From contig OY829544.1 in assembly GCA_963691705.1 (NCBI GenBank), positions 1,433,501 to 1,497,500 of the forward strand: DNA of 64,000 bases, written 5' to 3'. Source of the DNA: Viola odorata (taxonomy: Eukaryota > Streptophyta > Magnoliopsida > Malpighiales > Violaceae). The position numbers and the translations under genes were made by a program. Within the stretch, counting starts at the first letter, position 1; every line of letters starts with the position of its first letter. The notes beneath the pieces are model-generated. The model was not told the origin of the DNA. It made no database searches and saw only the letters and a program-made list of their open reading frames with translations. Shown here one piece after another: positions 12,352-24,348 of this stretch.

Positions 12352-14664
12352 TTCATCGGTACTAATTGATTTTTCTTTGTTTATGACTAGGTCCTCTTGT
12401 TAGCAATTAAACAACCTAGAGATCATCTGAAGCAGAGGACAGAAAAAAAAAAAACAAAAACAAAAACAGATCCAGAAAACCACTCTTCATCAGACCAGCG
12501 CCCATCTCCGTCGCGGACTACCATTCCAGCGCCGTCGGAGTCCGTTCGGTGAACCTCGCCACTGCCAGCACCCACCTCGACCACCATTGCTCAAACCCCG
12601 ACAGAAAGTGGCCTACGGGTTCCACACATCAGCCCCAATTCCCTTGTGTGGCTTGCGGCATATGAAATTGAAAGGGAAAGTGGGCTCTTCTCTTAGACCT
12701 GAAGCTGAAGCCGAGTCAGAACCGGGAACAGCAGCTACAGCAAGCAAACAAAGGGCCATGTGAAGGTCAGAAGCAAAAGGAAGGGAGGCAAATCATCCCG
12801 GCAGGTAGCCCCAACCTTGGAAAATCTCCATGGTTGGTTGCACTTTCATGATTCTGAGTCTATTAATTTTCTTGCTGTGAAATTTAATATGCCTGTGACT
12901 GTCTGTGCTGCGTTGGATTTTGATTTGCTTGGTATAATGAAAATTGACGAACCCATAGCTGAATTGATTCGTAATAGATGAAGAAATATGGAGGAGAGTC
13001 TTTTCTCTCTCTCACACTTTGAGGGCAAAGTGTCGTCTAGTGTGGGGGAGGTATTTTATTGTTGATCATGACTGTGAGTCAATTTTTTTTTATATATGCT
13101 GATTGATTGTGGATAATGTTTGGTTGCTTGGAGTGTTTTGAATACCGCACTGACCTTGTTTTTGTAAACATCCCCTCTATTTTGAATGAATGGTTTAGGC
13201 GTTTTTGAACAGGTAGCACTCATCTCACTGCACCCATTCACGCGCACAGTCACACTACCTGTTAGATCCTATATCCATGCCTTGTCATAGTCGCTTGTGG
13301 TCATTTGTTTATCCTGTGAGCTCTTGAACTTTCATGCCATGAATTTTATTCTGAGTGGATGCATGACAATTGTACTGGCTAGATTTGCATGAGACCCCTG
13401 GGTATAGGCACAATTAGACGCAGGAAAGCAATGAAATGACTAAAAAACTTTGCAGTTTTCTTCTTATCTTTTTTCTTGCTTTTATATTACCCCGCCACTA
13501 TTTAGCCCTTCTTTTCATCACCCTTCTAACTGTTTGAGACTCTCCTTTCTATTCTTAGCAGATGAGAGTTGTCCTTCGGCAGTAGTAAGGTGAGACAAAG
13601 AGAATCAACGTCAACCAGTGTGGGGGTATTGCGCTACAAAGACACAAGAGCTGAAATCAGATACAAAAGAAGAAAGAAAGCATTCCGCAGAAGCTGAAAA
13701 GAGAAGCAGAGCAGAAAAAGAAAGAAAAATAAATAGATGCTGAAATCAGAAATGGAAGTACAACATCTAGCCACTAGAACAAGCTGCTAGAAGCAATAGC
13801 ACATCAATAAATTGCAGAACACAAAGAGAAACTAGAATTCTAGTGTGAGGGTAACAACCGGGTTTGCCAGGAAGCTCAAATCAGATCCTTAAATGGACAA
13901 CATGGAAAAGAGAGCTAGGCCGAGATTTTGACAGCAATCAAGTATGAAAGATCAAACGCCCGAGGAGAATTCTGCTACTCCAGTTCACAGACCAACAATT
14001 GTACTTACTCCTTTTGCTCAAAGAAAAAGAAAAAGAAAAAGAAAATAAATAAAAATAAACAGAGCAAAAGAGGGGTACAGATCTGAAGTGGAGTAGAGCA
14101 CAAAGATCAAAAGACAGACAGCACTACGGAGGAAGAAAAAACCCCTGCTGAAAATCGATCGCTCTCTTTGTCTTGCTTCGCTGCTGTCAACAAGGAGGCA
14201 CTCTCACCGCCTCGTTTTTTCCAGCTAAGAAGCCTTCTATCCTTCCTTCTCTCCCTTTTGAACCCTCTTCTCTCGCACAATATTTTTGTTTCCCCTGTGC
14301 AAAGTTTTTATGATTGTTTGAGTGCCTGCGCATGTGTTCTCCGTACTCGGGTCATTATTGCAAGTCTGATTTTGTACATTGTCAATTGCATTGTTGAGTG
14401 TAAACACCTTGCCGTTGTTCTTGTTGAGTTTGAGTGCAAATACTTATCCCCGTGTGAGGATTACTTGCGACTATGCTAGGTATGGGAAAGTTTCTCCCTT
14501 GGTTTCGTTATTCCTTGGGTTTGATATGGATCTTATCTAGGTAGGAGGTGGTGTCGAATGTTGTGCTTGTGAGCTGAGTGCGCTTTTCCTGTTTGCCTTG
14601 TGGGAAACCATTTGTTTTGATTAGGGGATGTTTTGAGTGTAATGCTCGAGGGCGAGCATAGGTT
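12352..14664 (+). other. Retrotransposon interior without pol genes
   Basis: The longest frames are 73 codons (12760-12981, basic start then a hydrophobic stretch, no family recognised) and 103 codons (14168-14479). Purine-rich A/G tracts (13670-14100) and three additional AGTGTG(G/A)GGG motifs are the only notable content. Confidence 0.7.
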
Positions 14665-14676
14665 AGTGTGGGGGAT
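14665..14676 (+). other. Polypurine tract
   Basis: AGTGTGGGGGAT sits one base before the 3' LTR start, the position expected for the plus-strand primer. Confidence 0.8.
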
Positions 14677-14677
14677 T

Positions 14678-16046
14678 TGATTGGAGCGTTAAATGTCTAT
14701 TTATCGTCGTCTTTTATGTCTATTTTAGGACGATGATACTGCTAATTCTTGGGTTTTCCACTCCTTTTTGCAGATCATGTTGTTGAGAAGCTTAGCGTTC
14801 GTTAGGAGCTGAAATCACCAAGTTTAGAGCTGTTTTGAACTAGAAGCGTCCTTGCCCCAGGCCTGGGACAAGGAGATCCGAAATTCCAGCGTGGACCAGA
14901 TGTCTTGTTCTTCTAGAAGACCTCACGCTGCTGATCTTCTATTCCAGCAAGGAGTCCAGCTGCCACAGAATGTCTGCTACGCTTCTGTTAGGATATTTGG
15001 AATAGATATTTTTAAACATTATCCTACTTATGAATTTTGTAAATTAATTAATTAAGTAATTAGTAGTTATTTAAAGAGGTTGCACCTCTGTAGAAGAGAC
15101 ACATATCTCTTCTCTACAGAATATTTCTCTCCTTGGTTGGAACAGTAACCCCATAGCAGGAGCTTGAAAACGCTGTTTGCTATTTTCTTTTCCTTTAATT
15201 AATTAAATTCTTTTCTTATGCTTACATCTTATTTATTTATTTAATTATATGATGATAGGCTAAATTCCATCTATTCCTTGTGAGGATTAGCAGCCATGCT
15301 TAATTGATTGTGAGATCTAAATGAATTTATTAAATCCCATCTTGCATCTTTAATTGTTTTAATTGATTGTCAAATTATGCATACTTCTTTTGAAGCATGA
15401 TCAACTACACTAGGATTTGCATAATTACTGTCTTCCCTCGATACTTTGGAGTCTACATTGTAGAAAGTGATACGAAGGCAACCAACTGATCGACGGATCA
15501 GATTGGAAAACAATTAGAGTCTGGTTTACAGGAGTAGACACTTCTCTCTCCTGAACCTGGGAAGGTCTCTTACGGTAGAATTATTTGGTTATCTTATTAG
15601 ACCTAATAGAATAGCTTCTTTAGGCCATAAGATATATCAAGGACCTTAATAGGTGAGAACCTTTAAGAATCTCGAATAGGTAGAGAGCAGGAGATCTAGG
15701 TGAGAACCTGATCTCTATAGCCGCCTGCAAGTCTGGTTTTGAAAATACTTGAATCGATGATCAATTAATTAAATGCATGAGCTCATCGGAATCCTCACTG
15801 GGAACTTGTCACAACTGAATTCACACACCACATCCATTTATTTCTTTCTGTTACTTACTTTTCGCAATTATTCACAACAATCCAATATTGGTATTTACCA
15901 CTTGTTACCATTCCTGATTATTTACAAAGAGTATTGATTGCCACCGAATCCCTGAGGACGAACCTTTTACCACTAGCTACTGTTTAATTTACATGAGCTT
16001 TGGTGAATTGTATTTATTAATATTTGAACGGTTTCGGCAACCATCA
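14678..16046 (+). repeat. 3' LTR
   Basis: Same length and ends as the 5' LTR; followed immediately by the target duplication GGTAG. Confidence 0.95.
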
Positions 16047-16469
16047 GGTAGCTTTCAAATACGGCGACTGTTAGTCATTTAATAAGTAATTAGAGAAATA
16101 ATTAATCAGTTCATCAGTTTCCTATTCGTGTAAACAACGTCAATATCATGGTACGAGCAGTGTTTTGGTCCGCACATTAAGCAGGTGGATTGGAAAGCTG
16201 ATGTTATCCATTAATTAACCACCTTTAAGTGATCATTATGATTTCAGTTTCCTATTCATGTTTGACATTCCATAAATCCATATTTCCAATCCAAACTCTT
16301 TGAATTGCTTGGTACTTTTCCATTATTATTCTAGAGAAAAAAAGTTGTGATTTCATGGATGCTTGTCATCCCGCTCAACTTGATGTTTTTGGAATAATGA
16401 TGACTGGGCAGAATATATGGGGGGAAAAGGAAAAGAATATCTTTATTGTTGTGTTTGTCAAAGAATATA

Positions 16470-17125
16470 CTCCCTCTGTCTTTGAAAGTGAGACGCCCGG
16501 CCGTTAATCACTTGGTTTAAGGCATTGTGGGCCTCAAGCCCAGTCTGTGTCAGAAGCTTCTTCTTCTCTCCTTCCCACTCTCATCCTCACCATTGGATCA
16601 TCTTACCTTTTTGCAAGATTGATCCAACGGCCATATTTTTTCCCCATTTAGCCATCTTCATCTCTCTTCCCTTTCCTGCAGAACCATTTCCAAATCCAAA
16701 AATCCTCAGCCAAGCAAATCCTCACTGAAGCTTCCATTAATCCTCAATTAATCCTCAGCCAAGTAATTCCCTCACCTTCTCCCGCTCCATTTTTCAACAT
16801 CTCAACCCCTCCATCTTCTCCAAATCCAAAATACAATCAATCAGATCTGTCCGGCCACCCTCATCTCCGACACAAATCTCTGTTTGGTGATGATGCTGGT
16901 CGAGTTTTGTTGTCGATTTGGCCTCTGCTAGTCTCGCCGGAGTTGGTTGCAGCAGTGGTTGAGAGAACGATGAAGAGAGAGGGAGTACTTGCCGACCAAT
17001 TTCCTTGTAAGCATTTGCCAAGACGACGTCGTTCAAGGGGCAAATGGGTAAAAAAAAAAACAGCGTCAATTAATTGTGGATTTGGTTTTGGGGCTAAAAC
17101 GTCTCACTTTCAAAGACAGAGGGAG
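16470..17125. mobile_element. Stowaway/Tc1-mariner-like MITE, 656 bp
   Basis: Perfect 26-bp terminal inverted repeats (16470-16495 and 17100-17125, starting CTCCCTCTGTC) are flanked by TA on both sides. The interior is CT-rich with no transposase frame. It lies in the 16052-17813 gap downstream of the PLC-like gene; the rest of that gap shows nothing further. Confidence 0.9.
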
Positions 17126-17813
17126 TAGTAATTAAGCTTCAATTACTGTAATTAGAGCATTAATTAGTTGTTTATGTTTATCCTATAGTCATGAGGCACA
17201 CTTTCGCCCTACAAAACGTACGTGCCATTTCTTAATGTACAAAAAGTGGTTCTGATTAGCTAGCTAATTGCATCGATTAGCGAGCTTTTTGTTAATCCTG
17301 TTCTTAAAATTAAAATTAAATAAATAAATTATACTAGTAGTGTCTTGAGCCATGCACAAACCGCCCAAATCTCTGCACAATTAACTCAAACAGCTAACGT
17401 TATTCACGACGCCCCCTTGACCAAGAATTCTTGCTTCTTTCTTTTCTTTTTAATCTTTATTTTTTTCATCTTTAATGGCACAATGCTGCAAACGTACATG
17501 GGTGCAGGTCCAGGAGTGTACCAATTTTGGGCCTTCATGTCAGCCCATGATTTCGAGCCCAATTAGCTCTTATTAGACCCATTCTGCTTTGGTAGTTTGG
17601 GCCTGGTTTCTTCATTGAAACCGAATTAGGCCCACTAGTCTAAAGACCAGATATAGGAGTAAAAGTGACTATTAGTATTATGCCTTAAGCATAGAATAAA
17701 TTACTGTTTTATTTTATTGACTATGCTAATTTATCAATGAGAACTCATAACTATGACAAGCGAGCTGATTTTATGTTAAAAGTACATGGTCTTTTTCTTT
17801 TCTTTTCTGGATT

Positions 17814-20800
17814 TCATAGTCTAACAGGCAGTAAAAATGACAGCAAAGTTGCTCCAAGAACCCACTGCAGTTGAATTGATTTGCTACTCGAATACGCAGA
17901 GTTCGATTCGCGAGCAGAAGAGCCACCAGAGCCTGGTGTTGCGCCAGGCTCAGGTATGTTGCATGTTCCAAAGGTCATATTAGACTACACAAATGAGAAA
18001 CAAAGAAGATAAAAATGTTAATAATGACTCATTTCCTCTCATTTAACATTAAAAGGCACCTTTAGATTGAAGTGGATGTTGAAGAATACCTTGCACAATG
18101 CAATATTTCCGCACCCGCAAACAAGATGGCCATTTGCAATATCTACTGCAGCTGGTGCTCCCCCACCATCGCTTCTCTGCAATGTTCGAAAATTTGTCAT
18201 CCATGCCTACTTACAGAGAAACTTTCATGGAACTATTTAAAGTTGCATGAGGGTGTCATTCTATACCCTGTAATAATCAACGGCGATGAAGTTAGGCCAT
18301 CGTTTGCCGGATGCCTGATAACATGTGTTCATCGCATCAATCAATTGAGCAGAATTGTCCTTGCAAGCTCCAGGGAAAGTTGGGTTGTTAGGAAAATAGT
18401 TCACTAAAACCAGTGACCTACTTGTTGTGTTCATGGCAGGTGATTCTCCGCGATTCGGGCACAAACCCTGTACCATTCCACCATTGCCATCTGCAAATTT
18501 AAACATGCACCAGTAAAATAACGTCTCATTGTCTGGAAAAAAAAAAGTTGACTGTCCACTCACATTGATTTTCTACAACATATCTCCACTCATGAGCTAT
18601 TCCTTCAGAAGCCTCCTTCGATGACTTTGAAGTAAAGACCACCAACCTCTGGTTCTTCTGAACCATATCATCAACAGTTGGCCAATCTCCACCATTTTTC
18701 GGCATCCTAGATACAGGAAACCAGAATTTTCTCAGACCAGCAGCATCAAACACCTTAGTCAGGCCATTTGGCGACGAAACATAGTCCTCGATGAAAATGG
18801 TGACGATTTCTGATGGATTTGCCTCTAGAAACACGTTAACCTGTTTGAGAACATTGACTGCTGGTGTCTACCATACAAATCCAGATAAACAAATTAGTCC
18901 ATAGTCTACGCGTAAGAGTTATTTAAGGAAACACGACGAACATTCGATCGAAACTTACGAAAGCTGTGAAGTTGTAGCATTTCCCTCCGAACGAGTGACA
19001 CAACCAAATGTCATTCAGATAGTCATACATGTCTAGCATCAAACCTCTGACACCATTCTGCAATAAAAAACCATTTTCTGAATAAAGCCTAACCAGAAAC
19101 AGACAAACAAAAAGAATGCCAACTAAAGAACTTATTAAATACCAAAATTGATAAAGAATTAGTAAAAGATCCAAACAGCCAACATGCATCACTTAAACAA
19201 ATGATCTAATGAACTAAAACACATACTTATTATAAGATAATACCCTCCAGCCTGGAATATTCCAAGCAATTAGCCATCCTAACTTTTGAAAATTCTTCAG
19301 TTTTCTAATCATCTTTTAATATTTTTCCTTCACATTTTGATGGCTATTATCCTAATCCTAAAAAGCTTTGTCAACACATAACAAATATGAACTTGTTGTC
19401 TCATTTACTTAAGAATTCACACAAATGGTTGACCTCTGCGAATGAACAATTGTTGCATCATCAGTCATCACATCATCAATCTACGTTTTTTCACCAACTT
19501 GTTTTAAATTTAATTTGAGGCTAACCTAACCTGTATGTCACAGTTTTAATTAGAATATATTAAGCATGGTTGGGAATTTTCCAATCACTTACCAACTGAT
19601 TCCAATGTAAATGTGGATCACGTGAACAAAAAAAACACACATTTTAAAATGGCAACAGTGATAATGATCATTGTCCAAACACGCCTAAGCATGCCATGGG
19701 AGACCAAATAAAGTAGGTAAACAATATGTAATACTTCATGACAAGGGTTGGTCTAAAGAACTAACATCTGCATACAAATTAAATTTGTGTTTTAACCATT
19801 GCATAGTGTTTTATTCATGTCATTATAGCTTTTAAATGATAAAATTTAAAATTGATTGGAACTTCATCCAATAGTTAAAATACTCATTTGTACATACACA
19901 TTCGTGGATTGGCAAACCTTTATTATATAGTGGAAGCCAACCATAATAGTTAGCAAACCCACAAGCAAAAGTAACATGCAATTTGACAACCATAGTCAAC
20001 AATTAAGTTTTCCTTTTTCTATAATCATGTTGGTGATTATCTACATTAAATTGTTAGACAAAGACATCAAAAGAAAAACACGGTTACCGGTTCATTTAAT
20101 GAAACTGGCTTGACAAAATCAACTAGGAAAAACTCAAGAACAGTGCTTAAAAGTGACAGCAATTCCTAACCAAGCAACTAGCCCTTAGGTTATTACTCCC
20201 TCCGTCCATAAATAATGAACGTTTTACTACTTTTTGTTACTGTACACATTACTTGATTTTTTAGTGTTTGAGCTACTTTTTGTTACTGTTTCAAAACGAC
20301 AGTTATTAAAGGACAGAGGGAGTACTAATTATCCTGTTTCTCATTTCAAATTTCAATTGACACAAAGACAAATTTGGTCTATCAAGGCTTTGCTTTGAAG
20401 CAAAACTGGAAATAGAGCAAACATTCATACAGTACGGCAAGCAACAGTTTCCTGAAAATCCACACTTTTGGTTGCTTACAAGAAAACTATACTACTGCTC
20501 ACACAAAATGTTATAAAAAAGTTTCAGCTTTTCTCTTTCAATTGCGAAACTTTTTACTTTCAGATCTCACATTTTTGCTCATTTGCTTAGAACTACACGG
20601 TTTTCTGTTTTCTGTAAAAAAGTAAAAACAAAAGGAAAAAGAGAGAATGAACTAAAGAACATACATTTAGCTGACTTTCAACCGAATCCTGCTGATTGGT
20701 GGGAGCAAGAATCAAGGACCCAGTTTTTGATTTGGCACCAAGTCTTGCAAATGAATTATGGGCTGTGAGCCATGAGTACCTATTGAAAGGCAACCCTTTT

Positions 20801-21234
20801 ACCTAATCAATCAAACCAAAAACAAAAACCCAAAATTACTATATGTTTCAAAAGAAAAAAAATGGGATAAAGTTATCTAATTTTGTTGATTACTGAAACT
20901 TGATTCGTTTTAGTTTTTACACACCTTTGAAGTTGGGCTCAGTGGCTGGGTTCTTGTACATCTTGGCCTCACATTTCCATTTGCCACACATGTTTGGCAG
21001 TGGAGCCCTGCGTCACAGCTCCTGTCTGCTACACATATTTCTCCCACCTGATCACAACAATTCCATCAGTAACATTGAGATAGATGAGTAAGAAAATGCT
21101 TAAAACAGAAAAGGAAAAGGACCCACCTTTCGAGCAGAGGAGAAGCTGAGGAGGAAAGTTGAGATGAAGATGAAGATGAAGATGAAGATGAAGATGAAGA
21201 GAGAGATGGGACGATTACTCCCCTGCAACTGCAT
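17814..21234 (-). CDS. PLC-like phosphodiesterase (PI-PLC X-domain), GPI-anchored
   Basis: Eight exons with consistent phases: 21127-21234, 20925-21047, 20665-20802, 18959-19057, 18564-18867, 18267-18490, 18090-18176 and 17814-17984; 417 residues. Order: signal peptide (1-34) with a run of Phe-Ile pairs; a Cys-rich module ([10 protein letters not shown], about 47-56); a PI-PLC X-like fold carrying [10 protein letters not shown] (about 88-97), [16 protein letters not shown] (about 131-146) and [12 protein letters not shown] Ser-rich stretch and a C-terminal hydrophobic tail (about 400-417) look like a GPI-attachment signal. The family resembles Arabidopsis At1g49740/At3g19310/At5g67130. A TIM-barrel phosphodiesterase at the cell surface is likely, but substrate and activity are not established for these plant proteins. 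Confidence 0.92.
20196..20322. mobile_element. Short Stowaway-like MITE in PLC-like gene intron
   Basis: Starts CTCCCTCCGTCC and ends GGACAGAGGGAG, with imperfect inverted ends (about 30 bp) and TA on both sides. It lies in the long intron between the third and fourth coding exons of the PLC-like gene (20665 to 19057). Confidence 0.8.
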
Positions 21235-24200
21235 TGCTGTAGTTTTGTCTGGTGTTGATTATTGGTGCCCTGTATATTATCTGTTGTTTGTTTCTTTAAA
21301 AAAAAAAAAACAGGGCAGAAGATGAAAGTAAAAAAGGAAAAGAAATCAGAGAGATATTTTGTGTTTTGAGGAGGAAAGAAGGACAGATGGAGGTATTATG
21401 ATTTATGATGGGTTTGAAGATGGAGGAAATAAATAGACATGTGATGGTGGTCGTTAGCTGTTAATTAAGACCACCAGGGTCTGGTTTTTGTTAAGCAGCC
21501 TTACAATTAGTATTTTTCTAATTTTTCAAACATCCTTTTTGTCTTTGAAAAGTTTAATTAGGTTTGGTTTAAGTGCAAATTAGAGAAACAAAAAGATGCT
21601 TAATTAACTAATCTTGTACACACCATACAGTGGCCTGTAACAAGGTCTGTAACTTGCAGTTTTCAGTTGCTGCAGCAGCATCTCTTGTCACTGATCAACT
21701 TTAAATGTGCTACTGTTCTTAGCAGGTCTTTAATTCAATTTATATCTAAAAATGGATATTAAATGAGTGTAGAGAATGGATAAATCAGTACGGGAGCCAT
21801 ATCTTTTAGGATCTGATGATAATTCAAAAAAAATCTAAAAAAACTTTTAACAAAAAAATGATCGAGTATTTCATTGAATTAAAAATTAATCTTGATCGTA
21901 CTGGGTCAGATATAGTACTCTCATGTGGTGTAATGTTCATTGTTCTGTTTTTTCCTTTCTCGGAAAGGAAAAAGACCATTTTAACAAGTTTGTCCTGAAG
22001 CAAAAAGGGAAAAAGAGAGAGAAAGGTAACAGGACTCAATTATTTGCAACTACAATTCATGATCTTAAATGCAACAATCCTTTTCTTAGAGTCTCTCTAA
22101 TCCGATCCTCTATAATTGCTTTACGCGACAAAGACTACAAATTAAGACGTTTCCAACTTTAATAAGTACATTTTTCACTTTGTTCAAGAAAAAAGCAACG
22201 TTAATCTATACGTAACTCATCGTTTCGGTATTTTTATAACGAGTGAGGTTTAAAAATCATATATACCTGATCGGTAAATTACAAGAGAATCTTCTCTCCT
22301 CGATCTATTATTATCAATAACAGTATTTTTGTAATTCTTACTTAAGTTCCATACATTAACAAATTTTATCTCTTATCTTACAATGCATCGATCCAAACTA
22401 TATTTCAGTTTGAATATTAAAATATCTAAATGATCCTAATTTCATTGGATTTTTTTTTCAAAACTCAAATTTTAAGATCAACACTCACAATTAATTTTCA
22501 TAATCAAATAAATTTTTTTTAAAGAATTTAAAAATTCAGACTTGTCACTTCATGGTGCTACTATATTTTAAGATAATTTCAATGTCCAATTAATGATAGT
22601 TCTGATAAAATTTAAAATAAAAATTGGATAAATCAAATTATAAACTTTCAGAATAATTCGAACGCCAAATTTGAAAGGGAAAAAAAAACCAGTACTAGGC
22701 TCAGACTCAGTCCAACCTGCTCATGTTTAGTAGGTGATGGGCCCAGCCCAATAACAGTTACCAACACGAAAATTACGGCCCAAAGTAAAAAAATGTGGGC
22801 CAACTTGAGAATGGCCTACTTTAAAGTTTAAACAAAGGTTATTGTATTAGTAGTAATTTAGTACTCCCTCCTGCTTTATATAACTGACGTTTTGGTGAAT
22901 TGTACTTGGATTAAGGCAAGCTGTTGAGCCCAGTATTTTGTCAGGGTTTTGTGTGTGGGCGCACCACGACAACTTTTTATACCCATTCTTCTTCCTTGTT
23001 CTCTCTCCTTTCTTTCTGCTTACTCCTTCCAACCTTTTTCATTCCAATTTTTTTTATAGAAGCCCGCGTCAAATTACTGTGCTTAGCACACACAATTCCC
23101 AAGGCGTCATTTAAATAGGGATAGTGTAAAATCCCCAAAACGTCAGTTATATAAAGCAGGAGGGAGTACTTCTTTCATTCAATGAACGAGAGCTATTATT
23201 TAATGGTAAAAAGAAAGAAAATAATACTAGTTGTTTTGTGTGTGCCATCGCTGTTAGCGTAGGCAATATATGGTGGCTATGCCTAATTACGGGTTGGAGA
23301 GGGTGGTTATAATACCAAAAACACCCGTGCCATTACGGTGCGGTGTCGTGTTGTGTCTTGCTCACCGAGTTGGTCCAAATGGGCGCATGGCAGCGCGCGC
23401 GGGCCCTTCCTAGGGTTCTACTCAGATTCTCCTTTCGCCGCCCTCACATGCTCACCAGGCCCATCCCATGGCCATGAACCCATTTTTATACTCATGTTGG
23501 AAATCTAATCGCATTTAATGCCCAAAAATACAACATGCCAAAAACAGGAGGAAAAAAAACTTCTCCCACGTTCTCACTTCCTCATTTTTTTCCTCCAAAG
23601 AATTATTTCCTCCATGCCTTTCCATTTCAGTGCCCGATCAATATTCTTCTAATCATGGGACATTAGTGAAATATATATCTCCTTTGAGTAATTCTGTAAT
23701 TTACAGATACTCTTATATTAATTTTAAGTGTATAAAATTATTAGTTATTTTTGCAATGTAATAGATATATCATCTCCCATGTTTAGTGTTTACGTGACAC
23801 TACGTTTCAAAAAAAAAATTCTGTTAAAATTATAATTAACAGGTGAGATTTAAACTTAAATTCGAGTTTATACTAATACTTTTATTATAAATCAGACAAT
23901 AAATGAACAGTAATTAATATTATTTTATTACATTACTGGATTACTGCAAATTAAATACATGATGTGCATTAAATTAGGAAGTAAATACTAGTACTAGTAC
24001 TATTTGGTTTATGAGGAGTTCCGGAGGTTTTTTCCATTCCCCATGTAGTCAAAAGCCGCAATCACCTCACAAGTCACAGCTCCTGTGGCTCACGCGCATA
24101 GCAACACAACAAGCTACCCAACGGCCAACACACAGCACATAGCAGAGCCAGGCAGTCCCTTCTCTTTTCATTCCGTTCCAAATACATTGAAACAAGCAAA

Positions 24201-24348
24201 CACTTGGTTGATTGTATTTTAGTGTAGTCTATACAAAAATGCACTGACGTAGCAGAAAGGCGCTGCCTTTCTTCCTCCACAGACCACACCCCATTCTTTC
24301 TCTCTTTTTTCTGGGGCTAAAGTGAAGTTTCCTTCTTGGGTATCGACT
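21235..24348. other. Intergenic region shared by two divergent genes
   Basis: About 3.1 kb between the starts of the PLC-like gene (-) and receptor kinase (+), so both promoters lie here. It holds one MITE (22864-23166). Other open frames are short and lack family signals. Confidence 0.6.
22864..23166. mobile_element. Stowaway-like MITE with perfect 32-bp ends
   Basis: The inverted repeats 22864-22895 and 23135-23166 (starting CTCCCTCCTGCTTTATA) are exact reverse complements, and TA flanks both ends. 303 bp, no transposase. Confidence 0.9.

Larger units (their letters stand above)
10960..16046 (+). mobile_element. Complete non-autonomous LTR retrotransposon, apparently recent
   Basis: Two direct repeats of equal length (1369 bp; 10960-12328 and 14678-16046), each starting TG and ending CA, flank a 2349-bp interior. 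The 5-bp target duplication GGTAG is present on both sides (10955-10959 and 16047-16051). A primer-binding site complementary to the tRNA-Asp 3' end follows the 5' LTR, and a purine-rich tract precedes the 3' LTR. I saw no difference between the LTRs in the stretches compared by eye, including the 67-codon frame present in both. The interior has no gag, protease, reverse transcriptase or integrase, only short frames, so mobilisation would need proteins from a relative. The tRNA-Asp primer site fits Ty3/Gypsy Athila/Tat-type relatives; that is inference. Confidence 0.95.
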
